A stretch of 8,680 nucleotides of DNA from the NCBI GenBank assembly GCA_913020685.1, contig CAJWAY010000049.1, positions 1-8,680 on the forward strand. Direction: 5' to 3'. Shown here piece after piece: positions 1-5,773 of the stretch. A program made the translations under genes and the position numbers. A model generated the notes under the pieces. It worked only from the letters and a program-made list of their open reading frames with translations. It was not told the DNA's origin and did not search any database. Position 1 is the stretch's first letter, and each line of letters opens with the position of its first letter. The stretch is from an uncultured Flavobacteriaceae bacterium. Lineage in GTDB: Bacteria > Bacteroidota > Bacteroidia > Flavobacteriales > Flavobacteriaceae.

Positions 1-1261
1 AGTATTTTATAATGAAGCGATTGTCTCCGGTATAGAGATAATCATACCAGGCCATTAGAATATTATAAAGGGTCCATTCTGTGGGCCAGGTTGGGTTAAA
101 CAAAAGGTGTTTCATGCTTCCTCGGGCAATGCCATACTCAGCGTCTACAGCATAGTGAGAAAGTTGATTAATAAAAGCATCGGCTTCATAAGGGATTCGC
201 TCTCTGTCTCCATCTACATAATAGCCACAGAAACTAGTAGCTTTCATAGAATATTTACAAAAATCCCAGACTTTGTTTAAAACTTCATCACTTGAAACAA
301 AAGATGAGGCAGATTCCTCAAAAGTATAGTTGATCATTGTCCTGATAGCTTGAGGAGCTTTTAAATTGCTACCATAACCTTCCACCTCTACATATCGGAA
401 AGGGTAAACCTCTCCAATGTAGTCAGGCATTTTTATCATAAAACGGTTACTGGCCCTTTTCTTGTTTTCGGGCCAAGGAATTTCATACCAGTGTGTTCCA
501 GGTTTTAATTTTAATTGGGTTTGATGGTATCTGATATTCCTTCCTGCTTGAGGATCAATCGATAAAGCATTTTTTTGTTTCATCTCACCTACACTGATCA
601 GAATTGAATCTTCCTTGGATGAATTCAATTCGATTTTTAGCTTGGCAAAAGCAGCTTTTCTAAAATCAAGAAAATAGCTTCCATCTGTTTTTTTGGTGAG
701 CTCGGGAAATTCGTCCGAGGCGACTAGTGGTTCTTGTGAAAATTTTTCAGACGATACAGTGGGATCGACCACAAATGCTTGAGGTTCTGAATAGCTGGAA
801 CTTTGATACTCATTTTCCCAATACCGGACTTTCCAGCAATAGACCTTGTTATTTTGAAGAGGTTCGCCCTCATAAAGTGTTGATGACTTAAGACTGTTAA
901 TTTTTCCACTATCCCAGAGATCACCACTATTTTGTTTTAATACCTCAAAATTACTACTAACCAAGACCTGATAGGCTACAGTTTTTTCAGATCGGTCATC
1001 CAGTATCCAGTTGAATAATGGTTTTTCAGATTGAACTTTTGCTACCTCATATTTTCCTTTGGTCAAGACATCATCGTTGATTGAAAAAGTTTGTTTTTTC
1101 CCGTTTAGTCCAACATAATCTGGATTTCGCATCAAATCAGTTCTCAATCCTTTTGGTCGAATAACTATTTCTGTACAGCTTTGGAACAACAATATAATAA
1201 GTGAAATTAAAAACAAATTCACCTTTACGATTTTATTAAAACTTTGATCTGCTAAAATCAT
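1..1261 (-). CDS. Alpha-L-rhamnosidase, GH78-like, N-terminal part (3' end beyond left edge)
   Basis: This frame stays open for 420 codons from an ATG at 1261-1259 to the left edge, so the C-terminal part is missing. The protein begins with a lipoprotein-type signal: Lys10 and Lys13, a hydrophobic stretch at about 14-27, then FQSC with the acceptor Cys29. Residues about 75-165 form a fibronectin-III-like domain (PLFNW, YQVLVSS, GDLWDSGK, YCWKVRYW), the usual N-terminal module of GH78 enzymes. A beta-rich region follows (about 190-300, ending PFRYVEVEGY). The catalytic (alpha/alpha)6 domain starts near 315 and includes YYVDGDRERIPYEAD at 347-361, the counterpart of the classic DCPQRxER...GD motif. 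Glu354 is the likely general acid. The family removes terminal alpha-L-rhamnose by inversion; lipidation suggests an outer-membrane or periplasmic enzyme. It begins only 7 nt after the phosphatase stop, so the two are probably cotranscribed. An unsaturated-glycan or other alpha/alpha6 hydrolase is a less likely alternative. Confidence 0.85.
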   Translation of the reverse strand, partial: MILADQSFNKIVKVNLFLISLIILLFQSCTEIVIRPKGLRTDLMRNPDYVGLNGKKQTFSINDDVLTKGKYEVAKVQSEKPLFNWILDDRSEKTVAYQVLVSSNFEVLKQNSGDLWDSGKINSLKSSTLYEGEPLQNNKVYCWKVRYWENEYQSSSYSEPQAFVVDPTVSSEKFSQEPLVASDEFPELTKKTDGSYFLDFRKAAFAKLKIELNSSKEDSILISVGEMKQKNALSIDPQAGRNIRYHQTQLKLKPGTHWYEIPWPENKKRASNRFMIKMPDYIGEVYPFRYVEVEGYGSNLKAPQAIRTMINYTFEESASSFVSSDEVLNKVWDFCKYSMKATSFCGYYVDGDRERIPYEADAFINQLSHYAVDAEYGIARGSMKHLLFNPTWPTEWTLYNILMAWYDYLYTGDNRFIIKY

Positions 1262-1268
1262 AAGTTTT

Positions 1269-2615
1269 TTAATCTATATATTGATTTTTACCGTTTTGTT
1301 TCAATAGTTCAAAACGATCAAACAATTTTCCTGTTGCTGTAAAGGAACGATATTTTAAGAGGTCTCCATCAATAGAAATATGCTGGAATAGTTGAATACG
1401 CTCTCCAGTTTTACTCTGAGTTGCTCCATATTCATCCCAACCCGATTTATTGACAGAATACATTTTTCCTCCACTAACAGATACAACATATACAGGACCA
1501 ATTATGTTATCACCATGATTCTCATTTTTAACAACAACAGGTTTTTCGTAAATAGCTCCCCTAGCATAGCTATGATCATGCCCTTGCAGGGCGAGGTCAA
1601 TATTATATTCTTCAAAAATAGGCTGCCAAAGTGATCTTATTTCTGAATTATCCCTTCCAGTTGATGCAGAAAATACTGGATGGTGGTATGTAACTACTAT
1701 CCACTTCTTATCATTACTCTTTAAAATTTCTCTTAGCCATTTTGCTTGACTTTTTATGGCAACATTACTATTCAGTGCTATTATTTTTAGATCTGGATAA
1801 TCTATATAATAGCAGGTTTTTTCCAATCCTTTGGGACCATTTTTTGGAAAGCCAAATTGAGCATTCCATTGAACAGAAAGTACTTCATTCTGTGAGTATA
1901 TACTTCCATCAAGATAGCGATACTCATGATTTCCAGGTACTGCAATTGTTGGTATTTCACTATGAATAAAACTTCCAGCAGCGAACCATTCATTCCAATC
2001 AATATCTTCATGACCCTTATCAACTAAATCCCCTGCATGGATAAAAAAATCAGCATCAGGAGCAGTTTTATATGCATTCCTTATTACCCTGGACCATAAC
2101 TCTAAAATATAATTCTGTGCATCTCCCACATATAGAAAGGAAATTGGTATAGGCTGATTATTGGCAGTTTTGAAATGATGCCATTCACTTTTAAAATGAA
2201 AATTACCAACCCTGTATGCATAGATTTTATTTGGTATTAATTGATCGATTTGAACTTCAAAATATGAGGCTTTAAATCCGTCATTATATGCTTCTTGGGA
2301 ATCTACCACAGTTCTCTCAGCTTTATATTTTTTGCTATTTTTTTTAAAATAGGGACCTGGTCCAGCCAATGCAAGCTCAACAAAACCTACTTTATTATCG
2401 GCCTCTGTTCTCCAGTTTATCGCAATTGATGTTGAAGGATCTTCAGTTGCACTGAGAACAACATGGTCTGGAAATTTTGTGGGAGAAGCCCATTCTTTTA
2501 TGATTTCATTGATTTCTCTTTTTGTAGTCTGTGAGTTACCATGTAAAACTGAGAAAAGAAAAATACCAGCTAAAAAAATTTTTTTTGACATACATTGAAG
2601 TAATTTAAATAACAT
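1269..2615 (-). CDS. Secreted metallophosphoesterase with purple-acid-phosphatase-type N-terminal domain
   Basis: A 448-residue exported calcineurin-like phosphoesterase. Residues about 46-150 resemble the fibronectin-III-like N-terminal domain of purple acid phosphatases (SIAINWRT, IYAYRVGN). The metallophosphoesterase domain follows, with the ordered metal ligands GDAQ (Asp165), GDLVD (Asp196), GNHE (Asn229, His230), VTYHH (His311) and GHDH (His346, His348). It should hydrolyse a phosphate ester in the periplasm or outside the cell; the substrate is unknown. The GDxxY tyrosine that gives purple acid phosphatases their colour is replaced by Asp199, so a Fe(III)-tyrosinate centre is unlikely. 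The longest frame starts at 2615, but Met9 (ATG at 2591-2589) gives a cleaner signal peptide (MSKKIFLAGIFLFSVLHGNS, cleavage near GNS/Q). The 2615 ATG also sits only 5 nt from the base of a strong hairpin that would cover its ribosome site. I therefore favour 2591 as the real start. Confidence 0.87.
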   Translation of the reverse strand: MLFKLLQCMSKKIFLAGIFLFSVLHGNSQTTKREINEIIKEWASPTKFPDHVVLSATEDPSTSIAINWRTEADNKVGFVELALAGPGPYFKKNSKKYKAERTVVDSQEAYNDGFKASYFEVQIDQLIPNKIYAYRVGNFHFKSEWHHFKTANNQPIPISFLYVGDAQNYILELWSRVIRNAYKTAPDADFFIHAGDLVDKGHEDIDWNEWFAAGSFIHSEIPTIAVPGNHEYRYLDGSIYSQNEVLSVQWNAQFGFPKNGPKGLEKTCYYIDYPDLKIIALNSNVAIKSQAKWLREILKSNDKKWIVVTYHHPVFSASTGRDNSEIRSLWQPIFEEYNIDLALQGHDHSYARGAIYEKPVVVKNENHGDNIIGPVYVVSVSGGKMYSVNKSGWDEYGATQSKTGERIQLFQHISIDGDLLKYRSFTATGKLFDRFELLKQNGKNQYID

Positions 2616-2620
2616 TAAAA

Positions 2621-2665
2621 AATTAACCGCCTACCAAATTTATTAAATTTCGAAGGCGGTTAATT
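2621..2665 (-). terminator. Rho-independent terminator-like hairpin downstream of the DUF6807-DUF1080 gene
   Basis: The arms 2621-2631 (AATTAACCGCC) and 2655-2665 (GGCGGTTAATT) are perfect reverse complements, and one further T-A pair (2632/2654) gives a 12-bp stem around a 21-nt loop. Read on the minus strand, the 3' arm runs into TTTTTT at 2622-2617, the layout of an intrinsic terminator for the upstream gene that ends at 2681. No T-run follows on the plus strand, so the signal is directional. It lies directly before the phosphatase gene and splits the cluster into two transcription units, or acts as a partial terminator that lowers downstream expression. Confidence 0.75.
2635..2642 (-). 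promoter_or_regulatory. Possible Bacteroidota -7 promoter element for the phosphatase-rhamnosidase unit
   Basis: The minus strand reads TAAATTTG here, matching the TAnnTTTG -7 consensus of Bacteroidota housekeeping promoters. It lies in the loop of the terminator-like hairpin. The -33 position shows only TTA rather than TTG, so the match is half complete. Transcription from here would start near 2628 and leave a leader of about 35 nt before the preferred phosphatase start at 2591, but would place the start upstream of only half of the hairpin, so the new transcript could not form the full stem. In an AT-rich gap such a motif can arise by chance. Confidence 0.3.
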
Positions 2666-2680
2666 AAATATTTTACTTTT

Positions 2681-4255
2681 TTAAAAGCTTGCAATATCAA
2701 TTGATTTATACCAAATCTCCATATCTCTATTCGCATGTAATTGGATACCTATTGGTCCTGACAAATTAGCATCTTTCATCGTATAATCCATAACTTGTTT
2801 GCCGTTTAGCCATACGCGGTAACGATTGTCTATGGCCTCTGCTTCCATTTTATTCCAATCATTTTGACTAAGCAATGATGCAGCCAAAACAGCTTCTTGA
2901 GGATACCCTTGTTTGGGTACATATGGAGAACCGGTCATGTCTCTTTTTAGTGATCCTGAAATTCCAACTTGAATTTGAGGATTACTTGCATCATCTCCAC
3001 GCATAAAAATGCCTGAATCTACCGTTCCAGGGCCAAACTTAAATTTTAGTCGTATACGGAAATTTTCAAATTTATCTTTGGTCCACAGGGTTGATCCTTT
3101 TTTTTCTGGACCACTTTTTATTTTTAAAGTTTTTTCATCTACAATCCACCAAATATTGTTTTCAGGTACTATCCAATGGGATAGGTCACTGCCGTTAAAA
3201 TAGCTTTTGTATTTAGAATTGACCAACGAAAACTTTTTAATGTCTTTTGGACTCAAAACAGATCCATTGTGGATCAACATTCTATAATGGAAAGTTACGG
3301 ATTCCCCTTTTTGCAAAGTAAAGTTTAGAGTCTCTCTACCTTTAGAGAAAACTTTCTGACCCAGAGGGTTGGCTGAAAAGAGACCATAACCTCTGGCATG
3401 CCAATAGGTTGGATAGCCAACATTGTTGGGATGGTCCAAGATAGTGATCGAAACAGGTTCTTGATTTATGGTGCTGTATAGCTTCACCCACTCTGCTCTA
3501 GTTCCCCAGACGTCGTTTCCTTCCAATCCTTCACTGCTAAGATAGTTGCCATTTACTCCATTATTATTTAATACCTTTAGCTCAGTAGGGTTGCCTTGTG
3601 CATCCACAAAAATTGCTGGTTTTTTGCTGGGTAACTCCATTGCACGGGTAACACGTACACCAAAAACTCCTTCTTTATTGTCTTTAAAGGAGGTGTCCTC
3701 CAGTGCAGTAAGTGTGGTGGATCGGTCAATTATTCTGGTGTTGCCGTTTTGTGAAAACTTAAAAACTGTTGTTTCGTCCAGCAGAGATTGGCCAGCAATA
3801 TTTTGCCAGCTGCTTCTTGTTGTTAGACTGCCTTTCTCCTGATTAACTTTTACAATTTCATTGTGAACTATTTTACCATATTTTCCTAATTTTTCCTTCG
3901 GAATTGCATCTGAATTATTCCAAAAGTCTAAGCCGTTAACATCCCCATAATTGAACCAATGTCCCATGTGATGGGGGTGGTCTACCCTTTCGCCTTGCAC
4001 AGGATTAATAGGGAAACCTCTTGTTAGGGTTTTGCCACTTGCAGTGACTAATGGAAATAGAACAGGTTTGGGTAATGAAGCTTTATAATGGTAACTAGTA
4101 AAAAGTGTTCCATTTAATTTTACGTCTATCTTTTGGTTCGTACTATCCTTTACAAAAACAACCGAAGCGGAATCGGCTACGGTTGTTTTGGATTGTCCTT
4201 CACATGAACTCATGGCAAAGCCAATGATTGTAATTAAGGTTAAAACTCTTATCAT
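2681..4255 (-). CDS. DUF6807 (PmoA-like) / DUF1080 (3-keto-disaccharide hydrolase) fusion lipoprotein
   Basis: A 524-residue protein with a lipoprotein signal (residues 1-17, MSSC box, Cys17). Residues about 45-335 match the DUF6807/PmoA family, recognisable by TRGFPINPVQGERVDHPHHMG (roughly 78-98) and HWFNYGDVNGLDFW (99-112), a conserved His-rich segment that could bind metal or substrate. The family's 'methane oxygenase' label is misleading here: nothing else points to methane oxidation. Residues about 350-523 are a DUF1080 domain, a concanavalin-like jelly roll, with FNGSDLSHW (353-361), SGIFMRGDD (414-422), NDWNKMEAEA (465-474) and GPIGIQLH (500-507). DUF1080 proteins have been linked to cleavage of 3-keto-glycosides produced by Gfo/Idh/MocA dehydrogenases. 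The gene begins 8 nt after the oxidoreductase stop, so the two form a tight pair. I infer that it acts on the oxidised product of that partner on the cell surface or in the periplasm. The domain calls are firm; the reaction is not. Confidence 0.88.
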   Translation of the reverse strand: MIRVLTLITIIGFAMSSCEGQSKTTVADSASVVFVKDSTNQKIDVKLNGTLFTSYHYKASLPKPVLFPLVTASGKTLTRGFPINPVQGERVDHPHHMGHWFNYGDVNGLDFWNNSDAIPKEKLGKYGKIVHNEIVKVNQEKGSLTTRSSWQNIAGQSLLDETTVFKFSQNGNTRIIDRSTTLTALEDTSFKDNKEGVFGVRVTRAMELPSKKPAIFVDAQGNPTELKVLNNNGVNGNYLSSEGLEGNDVWGTRAEWVKLYSTINQEPVSITILDHPNNVGYPTYWHARGYGLFSANPLGQKVFSKGRETLNFTLQKGESVTFHYRMLIHNGSVLSPKDIKKFSLVNSKYKSYFNGSDLSHWIVPENNIWWIVDEKTLKIKSGPEKKGSTLWTKDKFENFRIRLKFKFGPGTVDSGIFMRGDDASNPQIQVGISGSLKRDMTGSPYVPKQGYPQEAVLAASLLSQNDWNKMEAEAIDNRYRVWLNGKQVMDYTMKDANLSGPIGIQLHANRDMEIWYKSIDIASF

Positions 4256-4263
4256 CTGAACAT

Positions 4264-5646
4264 TTAATATTTAAAAACTTTTCCACCAGCCAACACCTCT
4301 TGATTTTTTTCATCGAAAGTTGCTTTAAGCCCTGTTCGCATTGATGCTGTAGTCATAATATTAGCAATTGAGTGGTTGTATCCGGCTTCAACCGGTGCAT
4401 TGGTTTTTTCCCTTGATCGTATACATTCCAGCCAGTTTAACATATGATTGGAAGTCATATTATCAACTCCTGTATTGGCGGAAGTAACCACTTTAGTATC
4501 GATGTTAGACAAAGAAAACTCTTTCAATAGATTGGGTTTCATATTCATTGAACTGGAATGACGCTCTCTAAGCCCACCGTTGGGAGTTACTTTGTTTGTC
4601 TTCATGTTTAATTCACCTCCATTGGAGTAATATATTTCTTTAGTTCCTCCGGCAGAGTTAGTAAAGCGAGAGGAATATACCACTTGAAATCCAGAGGTTG
4701 GATCATCTAACGGGCCATAATCAAATACAGCCGTCATGGTATCAAAGTTGGTTCGACCGTCTTTCCATAGGTAAATACCGCCATTGGCAGCAACACTTCT
4801 TGGATGTTCCAAATCGGAGAACCAGTGGACGGTATCAATTTGGTGTGCCATCCATTGTCCTGGTATACCAGAGGATAATGGCCAGAACAAACGATATTCT
4901 AGGTATTTTCTTGGATCCCATTTTTGGTAAGGACGGTTCATTAAGTATCTTTTCCAATCCACATCAGATTCTTTGATGTCTTTTACTTTATTGGGATATA
5001 CCCTCCATCTTCCAGGTTGATTTACGTTCCAAGTCATTTCAACCATCACCACTTCTCCAAAAGCTCCTGATTTGATGTATTTATCTGCAGCATGATAGTT
5101 TTTACCGCTTCTACGTTGTGATCCAACTTGAAGAACAATACCTGCATCATTGGCAGCCTTCTTTCCTAACCTGGCATCTTCCATGGTTTCGGCAAAAGGC
5201 TTTTCGACATATACGTCTTTTTTGGCTTTGGCTGCCTCAACAGTATGAAGGGCATGCTGAAAATCTGCAGTTGAGATAATGACAGCATCAATTTGATTTT
5301 TGTCATACATTTCCTCATTGTTTCTCCATGTTTTGATAGAGTTACCGGTTTTCTCCTCCAAAAATGCTTTTCCTTCAACCCTTCTTCTGTTCCAAATATC
5401 AGATACACCCACAATCTGACAATTCTGTTGTTTTGTATGTTGTTGAAAAGCAGGAATTAAAGAGCTTTTGGCTCGGCTAGAAAAACCTACAATTCCCACA
5501 TTTAGACGGTCGTTAGAACCAATAATTCTTCTGTAACTTTGGGCACTCATGGCATTACTTGTAGCACTAACCCCACTTATCCCAGCAACTACACCTGCTG
5601 AGACCAAGGAGGCATCTTTAATAAATTTTCTTCTGTTTAAATCCAT
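4264..5646 (-). CDS. Tat-exported Gfo/Idh/MocA family NAD(P)-dependent oxidoreductase
   Basis: A 460-residue oxidoreductase. The N-terminus has a twin-arginine signal (NRRKFIKD, Arg5-Arg6, then a hydrophobic stretch to about 33), which suggests folding with cofactor in the cytoplasm and then export. The Rossmann domain begins at LNVGIVGFSSRAK (48-60; a relaxed GxGxxG) and continues with VGVSD (79-83) and DAVIISTADFQHA (120-132). The signature EKP is at 148-150, with Lys149 the expected catalytic or nicotinamide-positioning lysine. The C-terminal alpha/beta domain contains GQWMAHQIDTVHWF (263-276), whose His268 and Asp271 match conserved active-site positions of the family, and AGYNHSIANIM (421-431). 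Members oxidise or epimerise sugar hydroxyls with NAD(P). Its position directly before the DUF6807-DUF1080 gene suggests C3 oxidation of a glycoside. An inositol or amino-sugar dehydrogenase, or a redox-neutral glycosidase, are alternatives. The 127-nt upstream gap with an operator-like palindrome suggests its own regulated promoter. Confidence 0.9.
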   Translation of the reverse strand: MDLNRRKFIKDASLVSAGVVAGISGVSATSNAMSAQSYRRIIGSNDRLNVGIVGFSSRAKSSLIPAFQQHTKQQNCQIVGVSDIWNRRRVEGKAFLEEKTGNSIKTWRNNEEMYDKNQIDAVIISTADFQHALHTVEAAKAKKDVYVEKPFAETMEDARLGKKAANDAGIVLQVGSQRRSGKNYHAADKYIKSGAFGEVVMVEMTWNVNQPGRWRVYPNKVKDIKESDVDWKRYLMNRPYQKWDPRKYLEYRLFWPLSSGIPGQWMAHQIDTVHWFSDLEHPRSVAANGGIYLWKDGRTNFDTMTAVFDYGPLDDPTSGFQVVYSSRFTNSAGGTKEIYYSNGGELNMKTNKVTPNGGLRERHSSSMNMKPNLLKEFSLSNIDTKVVTSANTGVDNMTSNHMLNWLECIRSREKTNAPVEAGYNHSIANIMTTASMRTGLKATFDEKNQEVLAGGKVFKY

Positions 5647-5677
5647 AATTTTATTTTTTAAATTTTAGAATCATTTT

Positions 5678-5691
5678 TGTGTGCGTACACA
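5678..5691. promoter_or_regulatory. LacI-type operator-like palindrome
   Basis: TGTGTGCGTACACA is a 14-bp inverted repeat: TGTGT and ACACA pair perfectly around GCGT, with a central CG and one mismatched pair. A CG-centred palindrome of this size is typical of LacI-family operators. It lies 32 nt before the oxidoreductase ATG and just downstream of the possible -7 element at 5702-5709, where a bound repressor would block initiation. The regulator is not in the window and the family assignment is inferred from symmetry alone. Confidence 0.45.
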
Positions 5692-5701
5692 TGCTTTCAA
5701 C

Positions 5702-5709
5702 CAAAAATA
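5702..5709 (-). promoter_or_regulatory. Possible -7 promoter element for the oxidoreductase gene
   Basis: The minus strand reads TATTTTTG, matching the Bacteroidota TAnnTTTG consensus, about 55 nt before the oxidoreductase start. No TTG is present at the expected -33 spacing. Its place immediately upstream of the operator-like palindrome makes it more believable than its sequence alone, but the region is very AT-rich. Confidence 0.3.
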
Positions 5710-5773
5710 AAATTTTTTTTGAATATTGCTGTATAATTAAGATATAAATATCCTTGTATCCAAATAAATAGGA

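Larger units (their letters stand above)
5647..5773 (-). promoter_or_regulatory. Intergenic regulatory region between sulfatase and oxidoreductase genes
   Basis: This 127-nt gap is the only long one in the window and is strongly AT-rich except for the operator-like palindrome at 5678-5691. It also holds a possible -7 element at 5702-5709 and a short palindrome at 5741-5752 (GATAT-AA-ATATC) of unknown meaning. I see no convincing hairpin with a T-run, so read-through from the sulfatase genes is possible. No small ORF or RNA gene is apparent. Confidence 0.55.

Noticed and set aside
724..927. 67-residue minus-strand ORF
   Set aside because: It lies in another frame inside the GH78 gene, whose translation matches the family throughout this stretch.
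3546..3842. 98-residue plus-strand ORF
   Set aside because: It is antisense to the DUF6807 domain, shows no recognisable motif and no upstream signals; the same applies to the other plus-strand ORFs.
2681..4255. Methane monooxygenase (PmoA) activity
   Set aside because: The PmoA name is inherited from the family label. The protein is a soluble lipoprotein in a glycan locus and lacks the transmembrane helices of particulate methane monooxygenase.
5741..5752. Terminator for the sulfatase genes
   Set aside because: GATAT-AA-ATATC has only five weak A/T-rich pairs, a 2-nt loop and no T-run after it.
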